Part shown: positions 22,493 through 31,849 of the stretch, piece by piece
How the letters are laid out: the number at the start of each line of letters is the position of its first letter
How positions within the stretch are numbered: the stretch's first letter is position 1
Origin: Mesorhizobium sp. M2A.F.Ca.ET.046.03.2.1
GTDB taxonomy: Bacteria > Pseudomonadota > Alphaproteobacteria > Rhizobiales > Rhizobiaceae
Length of the DNA stretch: 64,000 bases
Assembly (NCBI RefSeq): GCF_003952425.1
Contig: NZ_CP034449.1
Location: 5,382,001-5,446,000 of the forward strand
Direction of reading: 5' to 3'
Notes under the pieces: model-generated
Database searches by the model: none
Told to the model about the DNA's origin: nothing
The model's input: the letters and a program-made list of their open reading frames with translations, nothing else
Program-made: the position numbers and the translations under genes

Positions 22493-22949
22493 TTAGTTCT
22501 GCCCATGTAGGAAGAACTCGATCGGCACCACCAGTTCGAGACGGTCGCCAGGCACCTCTGCAGGCGGTTTGGGCAGGGGCTGGGCGCGCTGGATCAACGC
22601 CAAAGTCTCTTCGTCGAGGAGGTCATGGCCCGGAGGTCTGCTCGATCCTCGCCACGAGCACCTACCGCTGCGATCCATCGTGAAGCGAACATAGGATACG
22701 CCTTGCTGGCGGCGGTACTGTGCAAGAGCCGGATAACGCTTGAACTCCTCCAATCGGTCGAGAACGAGCTCCTACCACGTCGGCATCGCATTCGACAGCG
22801 AGGCAGAAGACGCCTGTGGCGCGGGAGCGGCCGGTACCGAGGACGACAGCGCGGGGAAAGCCGGCGGGGCGGTTGTGGCGGTCGCGGGCGGACGATCGAC
22901 CGGCGGAGCCTCCTGCCGCTGCGCAACCTGACGACGTGGCACGATGCGG
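22493..22949 (-). pseudogene. TonB-like protein, interrupted by a stop codon
   Basis: On the minus strand a Pro/Ala-rich segment (PPAFPALSSSVPAAPAPQ...NAMPTW) is followed in the same frame by TAG and then by a TonB C-terminal domain (LDRLEEFKRYPALAQYRRQ; GVSYVRFTMDRSG; LDEETLALIQRAQPLPKPPAE; VPIEFFLHGQN). The stop at about 22761-22763 lies where a coding TGG or CAG is expected. The N-terminal membrane anchor is not recognisable and the upstream frame runs into a palindromic repeat. The segment GRCSWRGSSRPPGHD inside the domain also looks degraded. The remaining 86-residue frame (22493-22753) alone would lack an anchor. Confidence 0.65.
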
Positions 22950-22972
22950 ATCCTCGGGACAAGCCCGAGGAT
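22950..22972. repeat. Palindromic extragenic repeat
   Basis: ATCCTCGGG-ACAAG-CCCGAGGAT: perfect 9-bp arms around a 5-nt loop, the form of a widespread alphaproteobacterial palindrome. It lies at the upstream edge of the broken TonB gene and may have contributed to its decay. Confidence 0.7.
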
Positions 22973-23068
22973 GAGGCGTTGGTCGTCGCCGATAAGCCCA
23001 TACGCGATTGCCCCGGTATAGTGACCGGAAGAAGGACCTAGCCGTTGACGCGTCATTTCATATCCGCT

Positions 23069-23101
23069 AATGAACAGGATTATACAGGTTCATTGAACAG
23101 G
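23069..23101. promoter_or_regulatory. Operator region of the GntR/UTRA regulator
   Basis: Inverted repeat AATGAAC-(12 nt)-GTTCATT (23069-23094) plus direct copies of TGAACAGG at 23071-23078 and 23094-23101, all within 40 bp of the GntR start. The arrangement suggests autoregulation of the long operon that begins here. Confidence 0.5.
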
Positions 23102-23108
23102 TATCCAT

Positions 23109-23834
23109 ATGGCCCGTCGCGCTATGCAGCTCTCTCCCGGCACGGGCAAGCCCGAGCAGATCGCGACGGTTCTGGAGCATGAGATACGCTCCGGCCTGCT
23201 CGGCTTCGGCGACCGGCTGCAGAGCGAAAACGAGCTCGTGCAGCGCTTCTCGGTCAGCCGCAACACGGTCCGCAAGGGGCTTGAGGAACTGTCGAGCCGC
23301 GGGCTGATCACCACCAAGGTCGGCATCGGTTCCTTCGTCACCTTCGACGGCATGCCGGTCGACGACGCGATCGGCTGGTCGCGCGCGCTGGCCAATGCCG
23401 GCGCCAATGCCGAGACCCGCACCTTGCGGCTCGAGATCATCGAGGACGCGGAACTGGCGGCCAGGCTCGGCGTCGAGAGCCCATCCTTCATCGCCGTCGA
23501 CCGCGCACGCACCAATGCCGATGACGGCCATGCCATCTCGATCGAGCGCAGCCGGCTGCCGCTGTCGCCCGAGTTGGAAGACATACCCCTGCGGGGCTTG
23601 CGCGAAGGCACGCTGCACCAGACGCTGCGTGGCGCAGGGCTCGTGCCCGACCATGGCGAGGAATGGGTCGACATCGAGATGCTGAGCGCTGCCGACGCCG
23701 CCATTCTCGCCTGCGCGCCCGGCACGCCGTTCCTGCGCACGCGCCGGCTGACGCGCGCCGCCGACGGGCGCGCCATCGAATTCGTCACCAGCCTGCTCAA
23801 CCCCGCGCATTTCGCGCTGCATCTGGAGTTCTGA
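23109..23834 (+). CDS. GntR-family regulator with UTRA effector domain (HutC subfamily)
   Basis: 241 residues. Winged helix at about 15-75 (IATVLEHEIRSGLLGFGDRL; SENELVQRFSVSRNTVRKGL; LEELSSRGLI) and a UTRA small-molecule domain ending in FLRTRRLTRAADGRAIEFVTSLLN. It is the first gene of a twelve-gene plus-strand array and ends 2 nt before the hydrolase start, so it is likely the repressor of the whole set. The ligand is unknown; HutC-type regulators often bind a sugar phosphate or the pathway substrate. Confidence 0.88.
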   Translation: MARRAMQLSPGTGKPEQIATVLEHEIRSGLLGFGDRLQSENELVQRFSVSRNTVRKGLEELSSRGLITTKVGIGSFVTFDGMPVDDAIGWSRALANAGANAETRTLRLEIIEDAELAARLGVESPSFIAVDRARTNADDGHAISIERSRLPLSPELEDIPLRGLREGTLHQTLRGAGLVPDHGEEWVDIEMLSAADAAILACAPGTPFLRTRRLTRAADGRAIEFVTSLLNPAHFALHLEF

Positions 23835-23836
23835 GC

Positions 23837-24868
23837 ATGGCAGGGGATGCGATCGATCGGGCGATGGGCGCGCTGATCGGCGGGGCGCTGGGCGACGCGC
23901 TAGGCATGCCGACGCAGCTTCTGTCGCCGGGCCGCATCGCCGAGCTTTACGGCCATGTCGAGGATTTCGTCGCGCCCGCCGCCGATCACCCGGTGTCGAA
24001 AGGGCTGCCGGCCGGCGCGATCACCGACGACACCGAGCAGGCACTGCTGCTTGGCCACATTCTGGTCGAGTCCGGCGAGCGTTTCGACCATGCGCGCTGG
24101 GTGAACGCGCTGCTCGGCTGGGAACGCGACGTCAAGGCGCGCGGCAGCTACGACCTGCTCGGACCATCGACCAAGCGCGCCATCGACGCCATCAACAGCG
24201 GCGTGCCGGCCGAAGAGGCCGGGCGCGCTGGCGACACCAATGGCGCGGCGATGCGCATCGCGCCGGTCGGCATCATGATGCCGTCGGAGCCGCTTGGCGC
24301 GCTGGTCGCCAAGGTGGCCGAAACCTGCCGGGCCACGCACAACACATCCATCGCAATAGCTTCCGCCAGTGCCGTTGCCGCTGCAGTCAGCCTTGGCATT
24401 TCGGGCGGCGATTGGCGCGCCGCTTCCGGCCATGCGGTCGCGGCAGCAAGGCTTGGCGCTACGCTTGGCCATTGGGTCACCGGCGGCGACATCGCCGTGC
24501 GCATTGTCTGGGCGCAGGAGCTTGTCCGCGGCAAGGCGGAGAAGGAAGCCATCAAGCAGATCGTCGACCTGATCGGTACCGGCGTTGCCAGCCAGGAATC
24601 GGTGCCGGCCGCCTTCGCGGTGCTGGAGGTCGCGCAAGGCGACGCCTGGCGGGCTGCCGTGATCGCCGCCAATCTCGGCGGCGACACCGACACGATCGGG
24701 GCGATTGCCGCCGGCATGGCCGGCGCCTGCGCCGGTCTGTCGAAGCTGCCGCAGGACCGCATCGCCGAACTGCATGGCATCGACATCGCGGAGGTCTGCG
24801 CGCTGGCTGCGGATCTGGTCGCGGCCCGGACGGCCAAGACCGGTCCAGGCAAGGAGGATGCGGCGTGA
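23837..24868 (+). CDS. ADP-ribosylglycohydrolase-family hydrolase
   Basis: 343 residues of the all-alpha ADP-ribosylglycohydrolase (DraG/ARH) fold. Magnesium-site motifs are present at both ends: ITDDTEQALLLG (about 58-69) and NLGGDTDTIGAIAAGMAGA (about 280-300), with GDTNGAAMRIAPVG in the middle. The family removes ADP-ribose or related glycosyl groups from N- or O-linked acceptors. Here it overlaps (GTGA) a PfkB kinase and precedes a polyamine-type importer, so a catabolic glycoside hydrolase role on a small imported molecule is more plausible than protein de-ADP-ribosylation. No target protein or DraT is nearby. Confidence 0.85.
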   Translation: MAGDAIDRAMGALIGGALGDALGMPTQLLSPGRIAELYGHVEDFVAPAADHPVSKGLPAGAITDDTEQALLLGHILVESGERFDHARWVNALLGWERDVKARGSYDLLGPSTKRAIDAINSGVPAEEAGRAGDTNGAAMRIAPVGIMMPSEPLGALVAKVAETCRATHNTSIAIASASAVAAAVSLGISGGDWRAASGHAVAAARLGATLGHWVTGGDIAVRIVWAQELVRGKAEKEAIKQIVDLIGTGVASQESVPAAFAVLEVAQGDAWRAAVIAANLGGDTDTIGAIAAGMAGACAGLSKLPQDRIAELHGIDIAEVCALAADLVAARTAKTGPGKEDAA

Positions 24869-25839
24869 GCGGTCGGCTCGTCCATGTCGGCAGCGCGGTG
24901 GTGGACTACGTCTACCGCATCGACGCGTTGCCGGCGGCCGGCACGGAAAAGACCGCGTCAGCTTACGCCCGCGTCGCCGGCGGCGGTTTCAACATGATGG
25001 TCGCCGCAAGCCGCACCGGCATGAAGGTGGTGTTTGGCGGCCAGCTCGGCACCGGGCCGGACGGAGACTTCCTGCGCGCCTCCTTCGCCGCCGAAGGCAT
25101 CGAGACGCTGACGCCGCCGTCGACCTCGATGGACAGCGGCAATTGCGTGGCCATGATCAGCGGCGATGCGGAGCGCACTTTCGTCTCCTGGCCGGGCGCC
25201 GAGAGCCGGCTGACGTTCGACATGATGAAGCCGGTCCAAGTCCTTTCGGGCGACTGGGTTTTCACCTCGGGCTACACACTGAGCTATCCCGGCAGCCGCG
25301 ATGCGCTTGTCGACTGGATCGAGGCGCTGCCGGCCGGCGTTCCTTTCGTCTTCGATCCGACGCCGGTGATCGCCGATATTCCGCGCCCGATCCTGGACAG
25401 GGTGCTGGCGCGCGCGACCTGGCTGAGCTGCAACACCAATGAGGCCGCCGAGATTGCCGGCGCCGGCGATGCGCAGACCGTCGCCCTCCGGTTGCTCGCC
25501 GAGCATTGCCCCAAAGCCGAGGGTGTCGTCATCCGCGCCGGCGCGCATGGCTGCCTGGTGCGCATGGCCGATGGCGGCACCCGCGCGGTGCCGGGTTTCG
25601 AGGTGGAAGCCGTCGACACCAACGGGGCCGGCGACACGCATATCGGCGCCTTCGTCAGTGGCCTTTCGCGCGGCATGTCCCCTCGCGAGGCGGCTCGCTA
25701 CGCGAATGCCGCCGCCGCGCTTTCGGTCACCCGCCATGGCGGGTCCTCGGCGCCGACCGACATGGAGATCCAGGAGTTCCTGACCGAGCGCGGCGAAGCG
25801 ATGACCGCGCCTGGCCGGGCGGAAGCGACTGCAACTTAA
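24865..25839 (+). CDS. PfkB-family carbohydrate kinase (ribokinase-like)
   Basis: 324 residues starting at GTG 24865, which overlaps the hydrolase stop. N-terminal substrate motif VAGGGFNMMVAASRTGMKVVFGG (about 38-60) and the C-terminal catalytic anion-hole motif DTNGAGDTHIGAFVSG (about 251-266, base Asp in GAGD). It should phosphorylate a sugar or nucleoside-like molecule with ATP. Coupling to the glycohydrolase suggests the substrate is the sugar that enzyme releases; ribose is a possibility but not shown. Confidence 0.9.
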   Translation: MSGRLVHVGSAVVDYVYRIDALPAAGTEKTASAYARVAGGGFNMMVAASRTGMKVVFGGQLGTGPDGDFLRASFAAEGIETLTPPSTSMDSGNCVAMISGDAERTFVSWPGAESRLTFDMMKPVQVLSGDWVFTSGYTLSYPGSRDALVDWIEALPAGVPFVFDPTPVIADIPRPILDRVLARATWLSCNTNEAAEIAGAGDAQTVALRLLAEHCPKAEGVVIRAGAHGCLVRMADGGTRAVPGFEVEAVDTNGAGDTHIGAFVSGLSRGMSPREAARYANAAAALSVTRHGGSSAPTDMEIQEFLTERGEAMTAPGRAEATAT

Positions 25840-25878
25840 CAAGCCCGTCAACCGGGCAAACAATGAGAGGAAAAGAAC

Positions 25879-26943
25879 ATGCGCATGCCCAGACTGACCG
25901 CTTTTCTGACGGCCACCGCCGTCTTCGTCTCCGCTTTCACGCTGGCAGCACAGGCCGCCGAGGAAGTGCATGTGCTCAACTGGAAAGGTTACGGCGCCGA
26001 CGAGCCGTGGGCGGTCGCCAATTTCGAGAAGGCGACCGGCTTCAAGGTGGTCAATGACTTCTTCAACTCCGAACAGGAGATGCTGACCAAGATCCGCACC
26101 AATCCCGGCCTCTATGACGTCGTCATGATCAACGCCGCTTTCAACGACCAGGCGATGGCCGGCAAGCTGATCCAGCCGATCGACGTCTCGAAACTCTCCA
26201 ACTATGCCGACATCGCCAAGGACAAGGCCGGCTCGCCGATGCTCAACCATGACGGCAAGGTCTATGGCGTGCCGTGGGTGTGGGGCCTGACGGCTCTGGC
26301 CATCAACGAAAAGTCCTTCGAAAAGCCGCCGACAAGCATCGCCGAAATGTGGGACCCGGCGCATAAGGGCCGCGTCATCATCCGCGACGACGCCGTCGAG
26401 GCGGTGCAGTTCGGCGCGATCGCGTCGGGTCAGAACATCAACGACATCAAGGATATGGACGCGGTCAAGGCGAAGCTCACCTCGCTGATGCCCCAAATCA
26501 AGACCTTCTGGAGCTCGGAGAACGACTGGAACCAGATGGTCGCCTCCAACCAGATCGACATCGGCACCTATTGGAGCGGCTCGGCCGACCGTGCCAAGAC
26601 GCATTTCAAGCTGCCGGTCTCCCTCGTCATCCCGCAAGAGGGCGCCGTCGCCTGGCTCGACGCCTTCTCGATTCCCGTCGGCTCGAAAAACGTCGCCGGC
26701 GCCGAGGCCTTCATCAACTACATGATCGATCCGAAGTTCTACGTCGAATGGGTCACCAAGGTCGGCGCGCCGGTTTCGGCCAACACCAAGGCGGTCGACG
26801 CGCTGCCGGAGGATGCGTTCAACCGCAAGGTCATGGGCAGCCCGGATGTCGCCAAGCGCATCCAGTTCCAGGCGCCGGTCACCGACGAGCAGCGCGAGAA
26901 ATATCTGGCGCTGTGGCAGGAGCTGAAGGTCAACGTGAAGTAA
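25879..26943 (+). CDS. PotD-type periplasmic solute-binding protein
   Basis: 354 residues with a signal peptide (cleavage near AQA-AEEVHVLNWKGYG). The start VHVLNWKGYGADEPWAVANFEKATG and the motif LYDVVMINAAFNDQAMAG follow the polyamine/opine/ferric-type extracellular binding-protein family. These usually bind cationic or amino-containing solutes. It is followed after 28 nt by two permeases and an ATPase of the same class. Confidence 0.88.
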   Translation: MRMPRLTAFLTATAVFVSAFTLAAQAAEEVHVLNWKGYGADEPWAVANFEKATGFKVVNDFFNSEQEMLTKIRTNPGLYDVVMINAAFNDQAMAGKLIQPIDVSKLSNYADIAKDKAGSPMLNHDGKVYGVPWVWGLTALAINEKSFEKPPTSIAEMWDPAHKGRVIIRDDAVEAVQFGAIASGQNINDIKDMDAVKAKLTSLMPQIKTFWSSENDWNQMVASNQIDIGTYWSGSADRAKTHFKLPVSLVIPQEGAVAWLDAFSIPVGSKNVAGAEAFINYMIDPKFYVEWVTKVGAPVSANTKAVDALPEDAFNRKVMGSPDVAKRIQFQAPVTDEQREKYLALWQELKVNVK

Positions 26944-26971
26944 TCGAGGTCTTTCGGGGAGGAGAGGCAGG

Positions 26972-27841
26972 ATGGCTGACCAGCTTGCGATCGGTTCGCG
27001 CCGCGGACTGAAGCCGGCCCTGCCGCTTCTCCTACCCGCCTATCTGTGGCTGACGGTTGCGATCTTCCTGCCGCTGTCCGCCATGGTCTTCTTCTCCTTC
27101 ATGACCGACCTGCCGCTGGCCGGAAAGGAATGGTCGTTCACGCTCGGCAACTACGCCGCCTTCTTCTCGCAGAGCCTCTACTCGACGCTGCTCTTCGCCT
27201 CCCTGCGGCTCGGCCTCGAGGTGACGCTGTGGTGCGTCGTCATCGGCTATCCGGCGGCCTATGTGCTGGCCAAGGTGCTGAAGGGGCGCGGCCGCGAGGC
27301 GATCTTCCTGCTCGTCATCCTGCCCTTCTGGTCGAACGGCCTTGTGCGCATCTTCTCCTGGGCGATGGTGCTGCGCGAAGGCGGCATCCTCGACACGGCG
27401 CTCAACGCCGTGCTGCCGTTCAAGATCAACATCGATCTGATGTATTCCTATCCGGCCGTCATCATCGGCCTGGTGCATTCCTATGTGCCCTACATGGTGC
27501 TCACCTGCTATCTCACGCTGCAGGCCATCGACGACTCGCTGCTCGAGGCGGGCCGCTCGCTCGGCGCGTCGCGGCGGCAGGTGTTGTGGCGCGTCATCAT
27601 CCCGCTGTCGATGCCGGGGCTGATCGCGGGAGCGGCGCTGATCTTCGTGCCGGTGGTCGGCTCCTTCATGGAGCCGCGCATCCTCGGCGGCCGCACCGGC
27701 ACCTTCTACGGCACCGTCATCGAGGACCAGTTCGTCGCCGTCTTCAACTGGCCGCTGGGCGCGGCACTTTCCTTCATCCTGCTCGCCGTCGTGCTGATCA
27801 TCCTGGCGCTGGCCGCACCCGTCCTGCGGAGGGCTGCGTGA
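26972..27841 (+). CDS. PotB-type ABC permease
   Basis: 289 residues with six predicted membrane segments and the BPD_transp_1 EAA loop (DDSLLEAGRSLGASRRQVLWRVIIPLSMPGLIAG) near the C-terminus. Contains RIFSWAMVLREGGILDTALN, typical of PotB. It pairs with the next permease, whose ATG overlaps this stop by one base. Confidence 0.9.
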   Translation: MADQLAIGSRRGLKPALPLLLPAYLWLTVAIFLPLSAMVFFSFMTDLPLAGKEWSFTLGNYAAFFSQSLYSTLLFASLRLGLEVTLWCVVIGYPAAYVLAKVLKGRGREAIFLLVILPFWSNGLVRIFSWAMVLREGGILDTALNAVLPFKINIDLMYSYPAVIIGLVHSYVPYMVLTCYLTLQAIDDSLLEAGRSLGASRRQVLWRVIIPLSMPGLIAGAALIFVPVVGSFMEPRILGGRTGTFYGTVIEDQFVAVFNWPLGAALSFILLAVVLIILALAAPVLRRAA

Positions 27842-28629
27842 TGGCAACGACGCGCATCCTCGAATGGCTCGGGCGCTTGTATATCGTGCTGCTGCTCGCC
27901 TTCCTCTATCTGCCGATCGTCATCATGGCGGCGATGTCGTTCAACGCTTCGCCCTTCTACCAATTGCCGTTCGAATGGACGACGGACTGGTATCAATCGC
28001 TGTGGCAGAACGATCAGCTGATCGCGGCGACCTGGAACAGCATCGAGATCGCGGTCATCACCACTTTGATCTCGACGGTGCTCGGCTCGATGGCCTCGCT
28101 GGCGCTCTACCGCTACGAGTTCCACGGCAAGAAAGTCCTGCAGGCGCTGCTCTTCCCGCCGATCGCCATTCCATGGCTGATCACCGGCACGGCGATGCTG
28201 ATCTTCTTCTTCGGCGTCGGCATCGGCCGCGGGCTGGTGGCCATCCTGCTCGGCCATGTCGCGCTGGCGCTGCCTTATGTCATTGTCGTCGTCTCGGCCC
28301 GGCTGCAGACCTTCGCGCCGGAGCTGGAGGAGGCGGCGCGCTCGCTCGGCGCCAATCAGTGGCAGGTGACCATGCGCGTGACCTTGCCCTGGATCATGCC
28401 GGGCGTGATCGCCGGCGGGCTGTTCGCCTTCGCCGTCTCCTTCGACCAGTTCGTGGTTTCATATTTCCTGTCGACGCCTGGCCAGACGACGCTGCCGGTC
28501 GAAATCTATGCCGCGATCCGCAAGGGTTTTACCCCCGAGATCAACGCGGTCTCGACCATCATCATCGTCGTGTCGATGGCGCTGATGCTGCTCACGGCGC
28601 GCTTCTTCAAATTCGGCGGAGAGAAATAA
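27841..28629 (+). CDS. PotC-type ABC permease
   Basis: 262 residues, six membrane segments, EAA loop LEEAARSLGANQWQVTMRVTLPWIMPGVIAGG and the PotC-like start YLPIVIMAAMSFN. One-base overlaps with genes on both sides show tight translational coupling of the transporter subunits. Confidence 0.9.
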   Translation: MATTRILEWLGRLYIVLLLAFLYLPIVIMAAMSFNASPFYQLPFEWTTDWYQSLWQNDQLIAATWNSIEIAVITTLISTVLGSMASLALYRYEFHGKKVLQALLFPPIAIPWLITGTAMLIFFFGVGIGRGLVAILLGHVALALPYVIVVVSARLQTFAPELEEAARSLGANQWQVTMRVTLPWIMPGVIAGGLFAFAVSFDQFVVSYFLSTPGQTTLPVEIYAAIRKGFTPEINAVSTIIIVVSMALMLLTARFFKFGGEK

Positions 28630-29696
28630 TGGCTGGCGTCCAGGTCGCGAATGTCTCCCGCAGTTTTGGCGCGCACAAGGCGCTGGACGATGTCTCGATC
28701 GATTTCGCCGATGGCGGCTTCTATGCGCTGCTCGGACCGTCCGGCAGCGGCAAGACCACGCTGCTGCGCCAGATCGCCGGCTTCGATTTTCCCGATTCCG
28801 GCCGCATCGCCATCGGTGGCGAAAGCGTCGAGCGGGTGCCGGTCGAGAAGCGCCGCATCGGCATGGTGTTCCAGAACTATGCGCTGTTCCCGAATATGAG
28901 CGTCGCCGACAATGTCGCGTTCGGCCTCTCGGTGCGCGGCGAGCCGAAGGCGACGATCGCTAAGGAAGTGCAGCGCGCGCTCGATCTCGTGCAGCTCGGC
29001 AAGCTCGGCGGGCGCAAGCCGCACCAACTCTCCGGCGGCCAGCGCCAACGCGTGGCGCTGGCGCGGGCCATCGTCACCAAGCCGCGCGTGCTCCTGCTCG
29101 ACGAGCCGCTCGGCGCGCTCGACAAGGCGCTGCGCGTCGACATGCAGATCGAGCTGAAGCGCATTCAGCGCGAGATCGGCATCACCACCATCTTCGTCAC
29201 CCACGACCAGGAAGAGGCGCTGACGATGAGCGACCGCATCGGCATATTGCGTGACGGCCGGCTGGTGCAGGAAGGACCGCCGGAAGAGATCTACGACAGG
29301 CCGCAAAGCGAGTTCGCCGCGACCTTCCTCGGCGACGCCAACATCTTTCGCGGCAATGCCACCGGCTCCGGGATCAAGCTGCCCGACGGCACGACGATCG
29401 CGGCTTCGACAGGCGCCTCGGTGCCGGCCGGCGCCAAGGCGAGCTGCGCGGTCCGGCCGGAACGCATCCGGATTTCGACCGGTGCGGCAAAGCCCGATCC
29501 AGTCGGTGCCAACATGCTCACTGGGCAGGTCTCGAAGCGCATCTTCGCCGGCAACAACAGCACCTATTTCGTCGACCGCGATGGCCAGACGCTGAAGGTG
29601 ATCGTCCAGAACACCGGCGCCGAAAGGTTGGCTGAAGGTCAGCCGGTCGTGCTTAGCTGGTCGCCGGACAGCGCGGTGCTGATCGCGGCCGCTTGA
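28629..29696 (+). CDS. PotA-type ABC transporter ATP-binding protein
   Basis: 355 residues: Walker A GPSGSGKTT (about 36-44), Q-loop FQNYALFPNMSV, signature LSGGQRQRVALARA, Walker B VLLLDEPLGALD, switch THDQEEAL, and a C-terminal TOBE domain (CAVRPERIRIS...; VSWSPD-like end LSWSPDSAVLIAAA). Completes a PotABCD-class importer. Confidence 0.93.
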   Translation: MAGVQVANVSRSFGAHKALDDVSIDFADGGFYALLGPSGSGKTTLLRQIAGFDFPDSGRIAIGGESVERVPVEKRRIGMVFQNYALFPNMSVADNVAFGLSVRGEPKATIAKEVQRALDLVQLGKLGGRKPHQLSGGQRQRVALARAIVTKPRVLLLDEPLGALDKALRVDMQIELKRIQREIGITTIFVTHDQEEALTMSDRIGILRDGRLVQEGPPEEIYDRPQSEFAATFLGDANIFRGNATGSGIKLPDGTTIAASTGASVPAGAKASCAVRPERIRISTGAAKPDPVGANMLTGQVSKRIFAGNNSTYFVDRDGQTLKVIVQNTGAERLAEGQPVVLSWSPDSAVLIAAA

Positions 29697-29779
29697 TAGC
29701 GCTGATGGGAAATGATGGCGCTGGCCTTGGCTGACGCCCGGACCATCGCGTTATATCCAGTCCTCGATGGGAGGAATGG

Positions 29780-30868
29780 ATGGCGAGCACGGGTTTCGAG
29801 CCGGACGTAAAGGTCCGGGTCAAGGACTACCGGATCGGCTGCATCGGCGCCGGCATGATCATGGCCGAATGCCATCTCGCCGCCTATGCGCAGGCCGGCT
29901 TTCCGGTGGTGGCGATCGCTTCCCGGACCAAGGCGAATGCCGCGAAGGTGGCGGATCGCTGGCATATCCCGACCGTCCACGACACGCCGGAGCAATTGAT
30001 CGAGGACAGCCAAGTCGAGATCGTCGACCTCGCTTTTCCTCCCGACCAGCAGCCGGCGCTGATCCGCCATGCGCTCAAGCAGCCGCATATCAAGGCGATC
30101 CTGGCGCAGAAGCCGCTGGCGCTTTCGGTCGAGGAAGCGGTGAGGCTGCGCGACGAGGCGGCTGCCTCCGGCAAGATCCTCTCTGTCAACCAGAACATGC
30201 GCTACGACCAGTCGATGCGCGTTCTGAAGCAGATCATCGACAGCGGCGCGCTTGGCGAGATCGTCTTTGCCGAGATCGACATGCACGCGATCCCGCATTG
30301 GCAGACCTTCCTGGCCGGTTACGACCGGCTGACGCTCGCCAATATGAGCGTGCATCATCTCGACGTGCTGCGTTTCCTGTTTGGCGATCCGGACGAGATC
30401 ACCACGCTGACGCGCAAGGACCCGCGCACGAAATTCGACCATTCCGACGGGATCACGGTGTCGACGTTGCGCTTTCCTTCCGGCGTGCTCGCTGTATCGC
30501 TGGAGGATGTCTGGTCCGGTCCGCGCCAGGAAGGCTACGACGACGACCAGCACATCGCCTGGCGCGTCGACGGCACCAAGGGCGTTGCCAAGGGCACGAT
30601 CGGCTGGCCGAAGGTCGTCGCCTCGACGCTGACCTATGCCTCGACCGAGACGACGGGCGGGAAATGGGTCAGCCCAAGCTGGGAGACGATGTGGTTCCCG
30701 CACGCCTTCATTGGCGTCATGGAGCAACTGAAATATGCCTTGAAGACCGGCACGTCGCCGGCGCTGTCGGTTGCCGACAACGTCAGAACCATGGCGCTGG
30801 TCGAGGCCGGCTACCGGTCCATGGCCGAGGGCCGTACCGTCAAGCTGTCCGAAATCCGCGTCGACTGA
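29780..30868 (+). CDS. Gfo/Idh/MocA-family NAD(P)-dependent oxidoreductase
   Basis: 362 residues with an N-terminal Rossmann motif GCIGAGMIMAECHLAAY (about 19-35) and a C-terminal substrate domain. The usual EKP motif is QKP (AILAQKPLALS), and the active-site His region reads MSVHHLDVLRFLFGD. The family oxidises cyclitols, inosamines and sugars; MocA of rhizopine catabolism is one member. An 83-nt gap separates it from the transporter, and a TIM-barrel isomerase follows, a pairing typical of inositol/inosamine-like pathways. Confidence 0.88.
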   Translation: MASTGFEPDVKVRVKDYRIGCIGAGMIMAECHLAAYAQAGFPVVAIASRTKANAAKVADRWHIPTVHDTPEQLIEDSQVEIVDLAFPPDQQPALIRHALKQPHIKAILAQKPLALSVEEAVRLRDEAAASGKILSVNQNMRYDQSMRVLKQIIDSGALGEIVFAEIDMHAIPHWQTFLAGYDRLTLANMSVHHLDVLRFLFGDPDEITTLTRKDPRTKFDHSDGITVSTLRFPSGVLAVSLEDVWSGPRQEGYDDDQHIAWRVDGTKGVAKGTIGWPKVVASTLTYASTETTGGKWVSPSWETMWFPHAFIGVMEQLKYALKTGTSPALSVADNVRTMALVEAGYRSMAEGRTVKLSEIRVD

Positions 30869-30919
30869 GGCAGTCGAAAGACGCGGCAACTGAATCGCTT
30901 ACCCGGAGGACTTCACCTC

Positions 30920-31834
30920 ATGATGCAGGCAGGTATCTTCACAGGCTATTTTCCCTACGAGTTGGAGGAATCGGCAAGGCGCATCCGGGCGCTCGGTTTC
31001 AACACCGTGCAGCTCGACCTGCATTTCAAGGATATCGACCTGTCGGCCGGGCAGATCACCAAGGACAAGGCGAGGACGGTGCGCGACACGTTTCGCGACC
31101 ATAACCTGCCGGTCTGCTGCGTGTCCGGCTACACCAACATCATCCATCCGGAGAAGGGAGAACGGGAAAGGCGGCTTGCCTATCTCAAGGAGATCATCCG
31201 CAACGCGCGCGACTTCGGTTCTCCCTATGTGATTTCCGAGACCGGCACCTACAACACCGAGTCCGACTGGGTGCATCACCCCAGGAACAAGACCGAAGAA
31301 GGCTTCGAGGAATGCCGCAAGGTGATCTCCGACCTCGCCCGGACGGCTTACGACCACGGCGCGGTGTTCCTGCTCGAGACCTATGTCAACAATGTCGTCG
31401 GCTCGGTCGAGGAGACGGTGAAAATGTTCGCGCAGGTCGATCATCCCGGACTTGGCCTGCTGATGGATCCGACCAACTATTTCGAGGCGCACAACATCGA
31501 CCGCATGGACCAGGTGCTGAACCAGGTGTTCAACACGCTGACCGACAAGATCAAAATCGCGCATGCCAAGGACGTGAAGCGTTCGGGCGGCGACAAGAGC
31601 GAAAAGCATGCCGATATTGGCGACGCGGACGCGCATGAGGGACTGACCTTCCGCGGCGTCGGCGAGATCGAGCTACCGGCGCCGGGGCTGGGCGCGCTGA
31701 ACTACGATCTCTATCTCAAGCGGCTCAGCGAGAAGCATCCGAACATCCCGGTGATCATCGAGCATCTGACCGAGGATGACGTGCCGCGCGCCAAGACATT
31801 CCTCGACGGCAAATTCCGTGCGAACGGGCTTTGA
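30920..31834 (+). CDS. Sugar phosphate isomerase/epimerase family TIM-barrel protein
   Basis: 304 residues of the AP_endonuc_2 (xylose-isomerase-like) family. Divalent-metal ligands visible: Glu in FLLETYVNN, Asp in LLMDPTNYF, His in IAHAKDVK, Glu in VIIEHLTEDD. MocC and IolE/IolI of inosamine and inositol catabolism belong here. CGGAGGA precedes the start. It lies between the Gfo/Idh dehydrogenase and the MocD/MocE-like pair, so it probably dehydrates or isomerises the keto product of the dehydrogenase. Confidence 0.85.
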   Translation: MMQAGIFTGYFPYELEESARRIRALGFNTVQLDLHFKDIDLSAGQITKDKARTVRDTFRDHNLPVCCVSGYTNIIHPEKGERERRLAYLKEIIRNARDFGSPYVISETGTYNTESDWVHHPRNKTEEGFEECRKVISDLARTAYDHGAVFLLETYVNNVVGSVEETVKMFAQVDHPGLGLLMDPTNYFEAHNIDRMDQVLNQVFNTLTDKIKIAHAKDVKRSGGDKSEKHADIGDADAHEGLTFRGVGEIELPAPGLGALNYDLYLKRLSEKHPNIPVIIEHLTEDDVPRAKTFLDGKFRANGL

Positions 31835-31849
31835 TTGCGGGGAGGGACG

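Noticed and set aside
23837..24868. DraG-type regulator of nitrogenase
   Set aside because: No draT or nif genes nearby; coupling to a PfkB kinase and importer favours a catabolic role.
24958..26637. Long minus-strand open frame (about 559 codons) across the PfkB and PotD-like genes
   Set aside because: Antisense to two clear genes; composition and lack of motifs mark it as a codon-bias artefact.
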